Shown one piece after another: positions 10,656 through 21,480 of a DNA stretch of 64,000 nucleotides (its first letter is position 1; every line of letters begins with the position of its first letter). The notes under the pieces were generated by a model. It did not search any database. It had not been told where the DNA came from and worked only from the letters and a program-made list of their open reading frames with translations. A program made the translations under genes and the position numbers. Origin of the DNA: Metaphire vulgaris (lineage: Eukaryota > Annelida > Clitellata > Crassiclitellata > Megascolecidae); the NCBI GenBank assembly GCA_018105865.1, contig CM030865.1, positions 11,507,113-11,571,112 on the forward strand. Reading direction: 5' to 3'.

Positions 10656-10804
10656 AGAGTATATATTTATCTGTCTTCGGACACTTTTTGTAACAAGTCC
10701 CTATAGCTACGTGACTACGTAATGCTGACAAGTGACTTCCGACTGATGCCCTCCGGAAAATATTTTTTTACAAAAAGCCCTGCTTAAATCCATACAGTAG
10801 ATAC

Positions 10805-11565
10805 TAGAGATGTGCGGGTACAGCAAAATGCATACCCTACCCGTACCCGTGGAAAAACTTTTTTACCCTACCCTACCCGTACCCGCTAGCGCTATACCCT
10901 ACCCGACCCGTACCCGTAAGCTGTGTACCCGTACCCGTACCCGTAACCGACTTTGGTTGAAATTTGGAGTTTTTGGATTTGGAATTTTGGACCCGTACCA
11001 GCGGGTATACGGGTACAAGTACTACAAGGACCTGTACATGGACCCGTAACCCGTATCCGTTCCTAGAGACTATAGAGAGGCAACAGTGAAATAGGGGCTA
11101 CGAAATTGGGATAACTATTCATTGTAAATAGCACGCATGTTTAGATTAGGACAGATCTAGTACTTAGGAATCAGGATAATCAGTCAGCTAGCCTAAGCCG
11201 ACATGAATGGGCTTGTTAAAAATATTTAGTAGATATCATTTATCTATGAGCAGGCATTAGAGCTCAAGTTAAACCACAAAACTTTACCAGAAGAACTTTC
11301 TCGGTCAAAGAGTCCTTGGAGGAGTCAGAGGACGCCATTATAGATTTATTACTGATGATGTCAGATTACGTCATCTGTATTTCATGTTTTCAGTAAGTAA
11401 AATGCATGCTGTCTGACAAACTGAACGCGATGTACAAGTTATACTAATACACTTTACTCAATATTATTTTTCTATTACTGCATTGCTAATTTGCTATAGT
11501 TTTATAACTTTTTCGGTAAAACAAAAAGCCCCCGTGCTTAAACCCGTCCACCTGTACCATCCCTA
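10805..11565. mobile_element. hAT element with (ACCCGT)n subterminal array
   Basis: The 761-bp element has termini TAGAGATGTGCGGGTA and CCTGTACCATCCCTA and a perfect 8-bp TSD, GTAGATAC, at 10797-10804 and 11566-11573. Positions 10815-11060 are filled with ACCCGT/TACCC words in both orientations; the right side keeps only AACCCGTCCACC. The centre has no readable transposase. Confidence 0.93.
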
Positions 11566-11729
11566 GTAGATACTCTAGTAAATTTGAAGACACTGCCATG
11601 AAACAAGGATGTGCTACAAACGCAACTTCAGATACAAAATGAAAATATGGGGAAGACCAGCAGTTTTTTCGTATCAAAGTTAGCAAAGGAAATTAGAGAT
11701 ACATGGACGATGCAAGATGTTCCTGTTAT

Positions 11730-12235
11730 TACATTGATATCAATCGCTATTGCAAACACGGGCCATCACCTTCTGCATTTAAAACGGCTCATCCATGACT
11801 ACCCTCGTTATTCCATAATGCTAATAATGCACAGGATTTGTGCAAATTCAACCGCAAATTTGAAACTTATTTCGTCCTGCTAGAGATCGTTTTCAAGCAC
11901 CACATTGAGCCAATGTCTTTAGCATTCTTCACTACATCGATATCAATCGCTATTGTAAACGTAGGCCATCGTCTTCTGTATTTATAGCGCATCCAGCATG
12001 ACAACCCTCGTTATTCCATAATGCCAATAATGCAGAGTATTTGAGCAAATACAACCGCACATTTGAAAGTTATTTCGTCATGTTATAGATCGAATTCAAG
12101 CACCATATTCAGCCACTATCTTTAGCATCCATTACTACATTGATATCAATCGCTTTTGCAGACATGGGCCATCACCTTCTGCATTTAAAACGGCTCATCC
12201 ATGACAACCCTCGTTATTCCATAATGCTAATAATA
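11730..12235. repeat. tandem array, about 203-bp monomer, 2.5 copies
   Basis: The word GATATCAATCGCTATTG (with one variant) recurs at about 11735, 11938 and 12140. Shared motifs include GGCCATCACCTTCTGCATTT and CCCTCGTTATTCCATAATGC. It has the look of a short satellite in intron 6. Confidence 0.88.
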
Positions 12236-12420
12236 ATTTTATAGCGCCACAGAAGCATCAACCGATGGCACACCAAATCCAAATAATTAAAGATCCAGGT
12301 CAAATCCAGGATATCCGGCCAGGCAAACGGGTGACAGTCTATGGTGGATAGGCCAGGTCAAAAAGATGGGTTTTTAATTTTTTTCTACAAATCTGTAATG
12401 AATTTGCGATGCGCACATGT
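12236..12420. mobile_element. SINE 3'-end fragment, reverse orientation
   Basis: TTTATAGCGCCACAGAAGCA followed by TCAACCGATGG resembles the ATGGCGC(A/T)ATAGAAG tail seen at 31422 and 40413, read from the other strand. Confidence 0.5.
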
Positions 12421-12513
12421 TGAGGCCATGAGGGCCCATTAAGGGTCCATTAAACACATACAAAGCCTAATCAATGAACAAACAATGTCCAAGCAATTGG
12501 CATCTGATCTTAC

Positions 12514-12669
12514 TGGTACATGGCGCTGCCGGGCTGTCAGTGACGCTTCGAAAGTACCCGTCAAAGCACCGACATTCAGACGAACCGGCCTTCGCTGCCT
12601 CGCTGTTTTCTGGACACGGCTGGCAAAAGTCACTGCCCAGCTGCCATTTGCAAGTGTAGACAGGGCAAG
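12514..12669 (-). CDS. Eph: Eph exon 6: cysteine-rich (EGF-like) segment
   Basis: The exon is exactly 156 bp, phase 1 to phase 1, the same size and phase as the conserved cysteine-rich exon of vertebrate Eph genes. The acceptor is TGTTGTGTTTTAG and the donor TGTACCA|GTAAGA. It encodes CPVYTCKWQLGSDFCQPCP, ENSEAAKAGSSECRC, FDGYFRSVTDSPAAPCT. The C-x-x-C-P, G-S-x-x-C-x-C and GYFR motifs and the terminal PCT are hallmark Eph residues. The final A joins GA of exon 7 to give Arg in CTRPPS. Confidence 0.96.
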
Positions 12670-12689
12670 CTAAAACACAACAGGATTGC

Positions 12690-13617
12690 ACGGGTGCGTA
12701 CTATACCAAGACAATACGGTAATTAAATAAATCGAATCACTTTTGATCAGTTACCCAAGTGTGAATGCGAGTAAAACTTGAAATATTATTTATATCTTTC
12801 AAAATTCCACTAAAAATTCACAATTTTCAAAAGTCGATAGTCATAATCTGATGACATTTCGACTTGAAATTCTAAGCTATTGTTATTTGTCGATTTCCTT
12901 TCTTCTCAACACTTCTGGAGGATTGACAATTATTATACACAATCATATTTTACCTCCAAGACATTAAAAGAGCTTCTAACTCCTTTCTTTCCTTGCAAAA
13001 ATCTGTGACTATAACTACATCCAATTAAAGCTGTTGACAATGTCTTTCACTTTAGCTTCTGCTATGTTATAGCGCTATAGAAGTTGTCCCATATGAATAA
13101 GTTCAGGTGCGTGTTATACAGCGGTTTTAAGAATTTTACAATAACTCTAGACACTCAGGATGCATATTATACCCGAGATAATACGGTATTTAAATAAATC
13201 GAATCACTCACGATCAGCTGCCAACACATCAAAGCAAGTAAAACCTAAAATATCATTTCCAAGATTCCACTCTATGACAGCAAACATATATCAATGCCAG
13301 GGAGATAACATTTTCAGCAGCAAACCCGGGTTGAGACAACGCTCTGCTTGAGTGAGCTATAAAAATGGATATATATGAGTGATGCAATCCCATGATTTAT
13401 CTCACTAAGAGTCAATGTTACTGTGGTAAAATCGATGGAGTTATTCCAGGTTCTGCTGATAAAAGTAATTGTCATGCATCACACAACAAAGTCGTCATGC
13501 TCGACGAAACAAATGCATGGAAATCAGTCAATCAGTCAGATAACCACATAATCAATCATTTACCAAACATTAGGAACATGAATATGTGAAAACTTCATAT
13601 TGCCAAATCCATACAGG
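12690..13617. other. intron 5, unassigned AT-rich stretch with a duplicated segment
   Basis: ATAATACGGTATTTAAATAA followed by ATCGAATCACT (about 13178) repeats ACAATACGGTAATTAAATAA and ATCGAATCACTT (about 12711), and AAGTAAAACCTAAAATAT resembles AGTAAAACTTGAAATATT, so a segment of roughly 100 bp is duplicated at 470 bp distance. No exon-like signal was seen. Confidence 0.5.
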
Positions 13618-13908
13618 CAGTGGCATAGCATGACTTTCAGGGGCACAGAGGGCATCCTTGATAATGGGGACCCTATAGGATATGGGGACCCCTATAAGCT
13701 AGCATAGATTAGACCATTCTAAAATAAGGTTTATTCCCTAATTCAATAATTACTCACTTTGTAACAGTAATATTGAAATAGTAGTAAAATGTAAAAATAA
13801 ATCATTGTCTAGTTAAGTTTCAACCACTCTTTGGGGCCCCTTCTTCCGGGGCCCGAGGGGGCTTTCTGCAAATTGCCCCCCTCGCCCCCTTCCCACGTTA
13901 CGCCACTG
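13618..13908. mobile_element. hAT-like MITE, 291 bp
   Basis: It starts CAGTGGCATAGCATGACTTT and ends CCCACGTTACGCCACTG, with perfect 8-bp TSDs CATACAGG at 13610-13617 and 13909-13916. The interior has mirrored GGGGACCC and GGGGCCCC motifs. Confidence 0.93.
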
Positions 13909-14611
13909 CATACAGGCATATAGACCACACTGGTTAGAGACAAAATTACAGCGGTGCGTTGAGTTCAGTTATTATATGTGAGGAGAAGTCATTGATAATG
14001 CAGTGCATGATCACAGGCAATATGATCTATGACCTTACTTACTAAATTGTGATTACAAAACCATGATAAATTCAGGATGACAAGATTCAAATAGCAATTT
14101 TTCTCTCTCACTGCATAACCTCCGCGAATTCAGTCAAAAGTCACCCACCCGTGCATGGACCCCCCCCAGCACCTGGAAACGTTTATTAAGCAACACGAGA
14201 CCACCAACCAACAGTGATATCTCTCAAGGGGCGCGGGTCGCACCAAGTGACACCAATACACACCGTCGCAGGGGAGCGCGTGACACCAAAACGTTCGGTG
14301 TTTGTAAAGCCGGGCGATTCTATTTGCACGCATGAGGAGCTGGAATTGAAGGACTAGAGAAGGTCCGTGGTGTAATCATTTCTTTGTTTTCTTTTGTTTG
14401 GGAGGAGGAGGGGTGAGTGACATCGTGGCTTTGCCGCAGCTCTAGTGACGCCTCTGCGTGTCATAATACCTTTCCGGTTTTCCCAAAACCTGATCTATCA
14501 CAAACGCGAGCGCCACCCAGTGAGAATGGAAAGGTTGGGGGGGGGGGGGAATTGATGGGGTGAGGGGCACACAGCCTAGTAGTGTCTTTGGATTAATATA
14601 CGGCGGTTCCA

Positions 14612-14612
<1 letters not shown>

Positions 14613-14648
<36 letters not shown>

Positions 14649-14691
14649 CTGATGATGATGATGGCAATGACGACGACGATTATGCTGCTGC

Positions 14692-14733
<42 letters not shown>
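14613..14733. repeat. (GAT)n microsatellite
   Basis: ATG/GAT trinucleotide tract interrupted near 14663-14690. The long poly-Met frame is a repeat product. Confidence 0.92.
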
Positions 14734-14734
<1 letters not shown>

Positions 14735-14842
14735 CAATGCAGCGGCCCTTTTACGGCGCCCGAAGATTAGCCTTAGATTGGCGTTCAGTCACCGGGAACA
14801 ATTATTACAAGCAGGCGTCGACAACAACCAAACTATAGACAG

Positions 14843-15195
14843 ACTGGAAAGGAAGGGGTGGTGGTGGTGGCGGCGGACATGGAGAAGAGATGGAGGCGGA
14901 TGCCTCAGGAGGGGAGGAGGAGGAAAAGAGGAAGAGAGGAGGCGAATGAAGAGGAGGAGAAGGGAAAGAAGAAGAGAAGGAGGAGAAGAGGAAGAGGAGA
15001 AGAGGAGTAAAATAGGAGGCGAAGAAGAGGAAGAGGAGGGGAAGATGAGGAGAAGAGGAGAAGGAGGAGAAGAGGAGGAAAAGAGAAGGGCGAGAGAGAG
15101 GAAGAGAAGGAGGAGGAGGCAGAGGAGGGAAAGAAGAGGAGGGATGGGTAGAAAAAGAGAAGAAAGGGGAGGAGGAGGAGGAGGAGGAGGCGTAG
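14843..15195. repeat. polypurine (GGA/GAA) tract
   Basis: About 350 bp are nearly pure A/G on the plus strand with irregular GGAGAAGAGG units. The Arg/Glu/Lys-rich and Ser/Pro-rich frames on the two strands follow from composition. Such mirror-rich purine tracts can form triplex DNA. Confidence 0.85.
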
Positions 15196-15301
15196 GCGTT
15201 TGAAGATCTTTCTGGACAGGATCTTGAGGAGAGCGATAAGAGATAAGAGGGCGATAGCATCAATCGGGAACTGTCACTCAAGACCACGATCAAGATCAAC
15301 G

Positions 15302-15463
15302 ATAGAGCAGAACTTATATACTTAGTTATAACGTATTTGGCGGGACTGTGAAATTGAGTAGGTTTACGCTGCATCTGAGGTACGTCATGTACAATGCCAT
15401 CCATTACGGTAGCGCATCACACGGGACCGTATATGGAGCCCGTAATATCGAGGTTCTACTGTA
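15302..15463. mobile_element. pogo/Tigger-like MITE, TTATAACG family
   Basis: It contains AGTTATAACGTATTTGGCGG and ends TCGAGGTTCTACTGTA, with the GGTAGCGCATCACACGGGAC core shared with 17945-18182. The left terminus is altered (GAGCAGAACTTATATAC). Confidence 0.75.
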
Positions 15464-15568
15464 GTCGTTCTCACACAGGCTAATGTCAACTAAATCATTT
15501 TAAAGCCAGTTATCACGTTAATGTTATTTTCTGCGTACCGGCAAATATTTTTAATATAAAAAGGCACT

Positions 15569-15618
15569 GATTATTATTATTATTATTATAATTATAATTA
15601 TTATTATTATTATTATTA
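15569..15618. repeat. (ATT)n microsatellite
   Basis: Imperfect ATT/AAT run. Confidence 0.85.
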
Positions 15619-15671
15619 AATAGATATTCTGTCTTTTGGTCGAATTAGTCTATCCGATTCCGACTGAATAT

Positions 15672-15842
15672 CAGGGGCGTAGCCAAGAATTTGATGAGTG
15701 AGGGGTATAATGTGATTTGGGGTATAAATCTTTAAAAACGTCGAAAATCTGTAAAAACACATTAAAAACTTTAAGGTAGCCTGATTTTGTTGAGAGGGGT
15801 ATATATATATACACCGATATACCCCCCGTCGCTACGCCCCTG
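15672..15842. mobile_element. CAGGGGCGTAGCGACG hAT MITE copy 4
   Basis: The 171-bp element in reverse orientation has a perfect 8-bp TSD, CTGAATAT, at 15664-15671 and 15843-15850. Confidence 0.96.
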
Positions 15843-16316
15843 CTGAATATAGATCCATGCGTTGAATTCAGTTGCCGAAATGAGCAAAACTAACACCAAT
15901 GTTCTTAACGTTCTGAACCTACAAATGCGGAAAGGGGAAGGTAGGCCCACAGAGATTGCCCCTCCCCTCGCTTTTTCATCCAAGTTTGCGCCTACGGGGG
16001 GAAAGTACTCTATAGTCCCAACAGCTTCTCTGAAAAGCCAAGGAACAGCTCTCAACCGCTGCACGGCGTAGCAAGGGTTCGAGAATATATAGGGGGCTTC
16101 TCATTATACGAAGCAATGTAAAAAATTTCAATCGGAAAAGCGAATCTAACGAAACCCAGAAGACGTCGCCATTTCGTGTCGATGGTCACGAAATAATGGC
16201 GACGTCACGACATCACCGTATCCATCACGGATCTCCAGTGATCCTTCATCCCATCATCAGGAAATTGCACTGGAATCGTTAAACCGTCCAACTGATGAGT
16301 CACCAGCGACCACATG

Positions 16317-16565
16317 AGACAGACAAAGACAGACAGACAAAGACAGACAGACAGACAGGGAAGCAAACAGTCAGGGAGGCAGACAGACAAAGACAGACAG
16401 ACAGACAACGACAGACAAAGACAGACAGACAAAGACAGACAATGACAGAAACAAACAAAGACAGACATATAGACATACAGACAGAGATTGATAGACAGAC
16501 ATAGACAGACACAGATAGACAAACATACATAAAGACACTCAGACAGAGACTGACAGACAGAGGGA
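16317..16565. repeat. (ACAG)n microsatellite
   Basis: Tetranucleotide ACAG/ACAA tract of about 250 bp, imperfect. Cys-rich minus-strand frames are repeat products. Confidence 0.92.
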
Positions 16566-16697
16566 CATATGAACATTTCAATTTATCCGACTACCATTTA
16601 CGAAATTACGAGTCACCGTTGGCCTTCTCCGATCAAGATCACGCAACTGGGAAAGCATTGGAAAAGCAATATCACATCAATTCAATGGTCTTAACTC

Positions 16698-17443
16698 CAG
16701 TGATGGGTAATTGAATCTAATTAATTATAATTAGAATTAGTTAAAAACAAATTAGAATTAAATTAGAATTATCAAAATTACACAACTAATTAATTAGAAT
16801 TATAGACAGAATTTAATTAGAATTAGCAATTAGAAGTGCAGTGATAAAAATTGCGATGCATTTTAATGTAACGACAAAAATTAATTTCATCCTCCGTAAT
16901 CTAGACAGAATTGCATTTTGCAAGTAAAAGTGACTCAAACAAAGTATCATCTAATCGACTTTTCCTATCATTAAGAATAAATCCAGCTGCACTAAAGATC
17001 TTTGAATAGAGATGTGGTGGCCGGTACAATAGATGCTGCAAATGCAGCTGGGGACAATTTGGGGTCCTCCCAAAAGAAATACAATTAGTTTCATATTGGT
17101 TGGAGTATCTAAGTAACTTTGGAGCTCTTCAGTTTCTGTTGACCTTCCATATATCAAAGTAGATCGTTGTGGGAAATTGTGACTGAGTCACCCATAGCTG
17201 GTGTAAAAGGTGTATTGCTTATCTGCTTTGAGACTGAATTTAGTCTACTTGAAGTTTAATTTGTCAAAAACATCACGAACAACTGAGTTTGGATCGTGAG
17301 TCCAAAGCATTGGAAAGCAATATCTAATTGTTATTTTCAATTCAATTAGGTCTTAGAATTAATTAGAATTAGCAAAATTTTTCTTGATTAGAATTAGAAT
17401 TAGACAGATAGCTAATTCATTAGCTGTCAATTACCCATCACTG
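16698..17443. mobile_element. hAT element with (TTAGAATTAG) subterminal arrays and transposase remnant
   Basis: The 746-bp element has near-perfect inverted ends CAGTGATGGGTAATTGA and TCAATTACCCATCACTG. The flanks CTTAACTC and TCTAACTC agree at 6 of 8 bases. Both subterminal regions (16705-16830 and 17335-17415) are built of AATTAGAATTAG words. On the minus strand near 16935-17015 a frame reads FSAAGFILNDRKSRLD, the conserved hAT C-terminal block (family form F-S-x-A-G-x-I-x-x-x-R-S-R-L), preceded in another frame by PATTS. A further LQSYLDTP motif lies near 17120. It is an internally deleted, decayed copy of an autonomous hAT. Confidence 0.93.
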
Positions 17444-17446
17444 TCT

Positions 17447-17447
<1 letters not shown>

Positions 17448-17495
<48 letters not shown>

Positions 17496-17501
17496 TCTCT
17501 G

Positions 17502-17565
<64 letters not shown>

Positions 17566-17587
17566 TGTCTCTCTCTGTCTCTCTCTG

Positions 17588-17619
<32 letters not shown>

Positions 17620-17683
17620 TCTCTGTCTCTCTCTGTCTGTCTCTCTCTGTCTCTCTCTCTCTCTCTGTCTCTCTCTGTCTCTC

Positions 17684-17754
<71 letters not shown>
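17448..17754. repeat. (CT)n/(GTCT)n tract, about 305 bp
   Basis: Long pyrimidine dinucleotide tract with interspersed GTCT units, abutting the right TSD of the hAT element 16698-17443. It is pure C/T apart from scattered G. Confidence 0.95.
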
Positions 17755-17758
<4 letters not shown>

Positions 17759-17944
17759 ATGGCGCACCATAAAGGATACTGCATTTTGATTACCTTATGT
17801 CATTTTCTCCGGAGTGTCCGACAATAATTGCCAAGAAAACCAGGCCAATTAATTACCAGACATTACACAAAGTCTGTCCGTTGGCCCTCTGTTCCTTAAA
17901 TCACCCCTCTACGTCCCCTTACAAGCGTCCTACAATGCACTGGC

Positions 17945-18182
17945 TACAAGTAGAACTTCGTTATAACGTACTTAGCGGGGTTCTGTAAACTTGAGCACGT
18001 TATATCCGGAGGTACGTTATATCTAATACCATCCAATACGGTAGCGCATCACACGGGACCATATATACATTGCGCTTCGTTATAACCGAGGGTGCGTTAT
18101 AACCGATGGTACGTTATAACCGCGGTACGTTATAACTGATGGTACGTTATAACCGAATTCGTTATAACGAAGTTCTATCGTA
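17945..18182. mobile_element. pogo/Tigger-like MITE, TTATAACG family (longest copy)
   Basis: It starts TACAAGTAGAACTTCGTTAT and ends ATAACGAAGTTCTATCGTA. The interior has the GGTAGCGCATCACACGGGAC core and a run of ACGTTATAACCG words with about 20-bp spacing. TA at both ends fits Tc1/mariner-type insertion. Confidence 0.85.
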
Positions 18183-18826
18183 TTTTCTTAGTCGATTACA
18201 TGCTGTGCAATGTCAAGGACATAGAACAGTTTGATTAATTACTTACCAGTTAAAATATCTTTCAACTTATGGCAAAACCAGTATTCAACGTGCTAAAAAA
18301 GCAGTGGGGGTCTGACAGATATAAACCAAAATTTCTACCCTCACTAGGGGGTTTCTTAGATCGGTCGAAAGGCTGAACGGTTAAATTTTCCAATATCCCA
18401 ATTGCCCTATGGTAGATAAAGGTGAATTCAGCCCAAAAAGTGTCATAAAACTTTAAAATTTAAAAAAAATCAATTAATATTCTGCAGGCAAAGTGAGAAG
18501 AAGAAGACCAAAATTCCAGTAGAAATGTTGCAAAATAAACAGATAAACAGCCAAAACAGCCACAGTCATAACAGTCATCTAAAAACCACAGCTACTTAAC
18601 AGTAACATTTTCTTAAATGACCCTAGAAAACTCTTTAAAAACACAGAATGCTGCAAACAAAAACAACTAACATCAACAACAAACTCAATCTGTAAATGCA
18701 TCAATGCACCAAAATATATAGTCAGAAATAAAGAGCATTAAACTATCCTAGATATGAAAATCAAAGACTAAAATATCCATATTTTAAAATCTTCAATTAA
18801 ATAAAAATTTGAATAGCCACGAATAC
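18183..18826. other. intron 5 proximal to exon 5, unassigned
   Basis: AT-rich sequence with an A-rich stretch at 18450-18780. No repeat family, exon or RNA gene was recognised. Confidence 0.45.
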
Positions 18827-18983
18827 CTTTACAAAACAGTTGGCCATCTTGAGGGTCTTCCCAGGGCTCGAAACCTGGCAGGCACAAGCAGCTGCCGGTG
18901 TTGTAGTACCAGCTTCCATCGGCTTTGCACAGGTAAGAAGGACTCTGGTCCACAACGGCATTTTCCACACACCTTCCATCCAC
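18827..18983 (-). CDS. Eph: Eph exon 5: start of cysteine-rich region
   Basis: The acceptor TTCTCAATCCAG gives a phase 0 start at GTG (Val). It encodes VDGRCVENAV, then SYLCKADGSWYYNTGSCLCL, PGFEPWE and LFCK, ending in phase 1 at AAAG|GTATTC. The pattern G-x-C-V, L-C-x-x-D-G-x-W, G-x-C-x-C-x-x-G-(F/Y)-E is the first half of the Eph cysteine-rich domain (family form: G-S-C-V, Y-C-x-x-D-G-E-W, G-N-C-x-C-x-x-G-x-E). In vertebrates this stretch belongs to the large ligand-binding exon, so the intron before it is an extra one. Confidence 0.96.
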
Positions 18984-19124
18984 CTGGATTGAGAATTATT
19001 TGAACAGTTTTAGGCGGAGTTTGAAAAGTCGAACGACGAAGCAAAATTACCAGTATAGATCCCTAGACTCACTGCCCTTCGGATGTTGACTATTGCCTGG
19101 CTGATCATATACCTTTCCCATAGC

Positions 19125-19240
19125 TATTTTAAGAAAGGCTGAGCGCCTAAGAATAAGCAGCTACTTTTGTGCTGCTTTCCAATGCGCTATAGAAACCCAC
19201 GAGATTTTACTTACTTACTTTACTTACTTACTGTCTTAAA
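19125..19240 (+). mobile_element. SINE tail with (CTTA)n
   Basis: AATGCGCTATAGAAACCCAC followed by GAGATTTTACTTACTTACTT is a plus-strand 3' end of the SINE type also seen reversed at 7460-7490 and at 22085. Confidence 0.55.
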
Positions 19241-19243
19241 ACC

Positions 19244-19388
19244 ATGGCCGGACAAAATGTCCGCGGACAAAATGTCACGGACAAAATGCCATGGTTACAA
19301 AATGTCACAATTTAGGGTTAGGGTTACATTTTGTCTGTGACATTTTGTCCGCGACATTTTGTCCGCGGACACTTTGTCCTAGCACCCT
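19244..19388. mobile_element. GGACAAAATGTC palindromic element
   Basis: Left CCGGACAAAATGTCCGCGGA and right GCGACATTTTGTCCGCGGAC form long inverted repeats built of the word GGACAAAATGTC. The centre has TTAGGGTTAGGGTTA. Related words occur at 23699-23790 and 29328-29370. Confidence 0.75.
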
Positions 19389-19859
19389 TAAAACAACCAG
19401 CTACATCAATGATGCTGAGATAGAGAAATTCAAGCAGGAATAAAAGTCGACCAAAAAGTGCAGTGCATCGTGAATCATGAAAGAGTGCATGAATCGATGG
19501 GAGTAATAAGGAGCCCACTTTGGATCTGTCCGTACCACCGGTGGCGCAGCAAAGATTCCGGAATAGGGGCGCACATAGACATTTTCAGTTTTTTTTTTTT
19601 TGGGGCAAAATTAACTAGCAAAGAAAAACATCATGTCAAGTTCAAAAAGGGACTGAACCTCACTTAATCCAATGTACTGTAAGGGAAGGGACAGAAAACA
19701 AGTAAGTAAGTATGGAAGCAAGCAAGGCTAATTCTAACACAAACAATAATAAGCCTGCATTGTTGGAGCGCTAATACCAATACACTACAGTATAGGACAT
19801 GATTTAACTATAGAAGCCAGTGAGCCATTTGCAACTGAAAGATTTTGAATAATATTAAT

Positions 19860-19860
<1 letters not shown>

Positions 19861-19944
<84 letters not shown>

Positions 19945-19978
19945 GGTGGTAGTAGTAGTAGTGGTGGTAGTAGTAGTG

Positions 19979-20023
<45 letters not shown>

Positions 20024-20040
20024 ATAGTAGTAGTAGTTAG
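19861..20040. repeat. (AAT)n(GTA)n microsatellite
   Basis: AAT run to 19898, then GTA/GTG units to the left TSD of the hAT block at 20041. Confidence 0.92.
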
Positions 20041-20768
20041 CACTAGCGTCGCCACGGGGGGCAAATGGGGGCAAGTGCCCCCCCCCCAACCTGCCCCAGA
20101 CCACCTACCAGATTCGCGCAAATCCGGTGAGAAAGTTTTCTGTGAAGGGGGGGGCAGAGGGGGTAAGGAATCTGACACGCTAGCCCCTTTTGCCCCCCAA
20201 CTAAAAAATCCTGGCAACGCACTGCAAACAGGCTATCAATTATATAATATTTTTGTTTTCTATAGAACTTGTCTTACAAGAAACCAGCTCTCTTAAACCC
20301 CTTCTTATCTCTCGTTCGATTTTTTAGACATTTGACAGAGAACAGATTTCTGAAAGACTTTTATAGTGTAGTTTTAAATGGCTCACCATTTTTTGGGGGC
20401 ATTTCGAATGCTCTAGAATAAAATTGAGGCAGAATATATTGACAATTCTAGTACGGTTTGACTCAGCTAAGCTGGGGACACACGAAAATGTGGTTTTAAT
20501 TTGTTTCACCACTCTTCTGAATTTTGCATATCTTTAGCCTACTGTAGCAATAATCCTTGCTTGTCCAATGTCAATTAGGCACTAGCGTCGCCACGGGGGG
20601 GGACAGATGAGGGGCAAGTTCTCCCCCAACCTGCCCCAGACCACCTACCAGATTCGCACAAATACGGTGAGAAAGTTTTCTGCGAAGGGGGGGGGGGCAG
20701 CCGTGGGTAAGGAATCTGACACGCTAGCCCCTTTTTCCCCCAATCAAAAATTCCTGGCGACGCCACTG
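20041..20768. mobile_element. composite hAT-like insertion (two MITE copies around a 355-bp segment)
   Basis: Two direct copies of a CACTAGCGTCGCCACGG element (20041-20224 and 20580-20768) flank a 355-bp segment. The inner junctions lack TSDs, but the outer ones share GTAGTTAG (20033-20040 and 20769-20776), which differs from the plain GTA microsatellite by its TT. The 355-bp middle (20225-20579) is a reverse-oriented fragment of the array family at 45.4-47.6 kb (CACACGAAAATGTGGTTTTAAT-type motif). Confidence 0.7.
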
Positions 20769-20776
20769 GTAGTTAG

Positions 20777-20786
20777 TAGTAGAAAC

Positions 20787-20823
<37 letters not shown>

Positions 20824-20824
20824 A

Positions 20825-20859
<35 letters not shown>

Positions 20860-20862
20860 ATA
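20777..20862. repeat. (GTA)n microsatellite, right part
   Basis: Continuation of the GTA array interrupted by the insertion at 20041-20768. Confidence 0.9.
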
Positions 20863-21225
20863 GGGTTTAGATATGTTCAGTATAGGTTGTTTTTTTGCTC
20901 CTGTATGAGAACCACTATGTTCCTTCCACCCTTCCATTCATTCCCATTAAGGCGTTGATGTGCATACTCTCATTCATTGCCTGTCTCTTGTCCATTAGAA
21001 GTTCTGTTTGTCTTCTTGTCTTTATGTCCACCACTTCAAGTAGACACAGACTGTGACAAAGGCAGGTCCTGTCCCGTCTATTGCGTTTAACGCCAAACAC
21101 AATACAGTTTTCACGACTTTGCAATCAAATTGAAGAAACGCAAAAGGAAAACACAAGACCACACCAGATGGACATCCATATTGAGACTGCCAAGGCGTGC
21201 AGAAGCATGGCCACGGCATCGATCG

Positions 21226-21376
21226 ATGATGATGATGATGCTGCTGCTGATGATGATGATGATGATAATGAGTGATGCTTCTGCTGCTGATGATGATAAT
21301 GATAGCGAGGATAGAGATGATGACGATGCTGCTGATGATAATGATGATGATGAATATAGCGATGATAGCGATGATA

Positions 21377-21412
<36 letters not shown>

Positions 21413-21480
21413 CTGCTGCTGCTGATGATGATGATGACGATGGTAGTGATGATGATGATGATGGTGGCGGTGGTGAAGAA
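21226..21480. repeat. (GAT)n microsatellite with GCT units
   Basis: Imperfect trinucleotide array. Asp-rich, Met-rich and Ser-rich frames are repeat products. Confidence 0.92.

Larger units (their letters stand above)
9992..10782. mobile_element. hAT-type element, 791 bp, carrying a LINE fragment
   Basis: It starts CAGGGCTTTTTTGTGCCGG and ends TTTTTACAAAAAGCCCTG, with perfect 8-bp TSDs CTTAAATC at 9984-9991 and 10783-10790. Just inside the ends are repeated CTCCGGAAAAT words. The interior holds two (AT)n tracts, a TTTATATAGCGCTG retroposon tail and a LINE reverse-transcriptase C-terminal fragment. No hAT transposase is visible. Confidence 0.93.

Noticed and set aside
14805..15404. Long Ser/Pro-rich and Arg/Glu-rich frames on opposite strands
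   Set aside because: Produced by the polypurine tract; no start context, domain or splice relation.
3199..16565. Regularly spaced short repeats suggesting a CRISPR array
   Set aside because: These are simple tetranucleotide microsatellites in an animal genome; there are no unique spacers of constant length and no cas genes.
17384..17827. Long Leu/Ser and Arg/Glu frames
   Set aside because: Translations of a (CT)n microsatellite.
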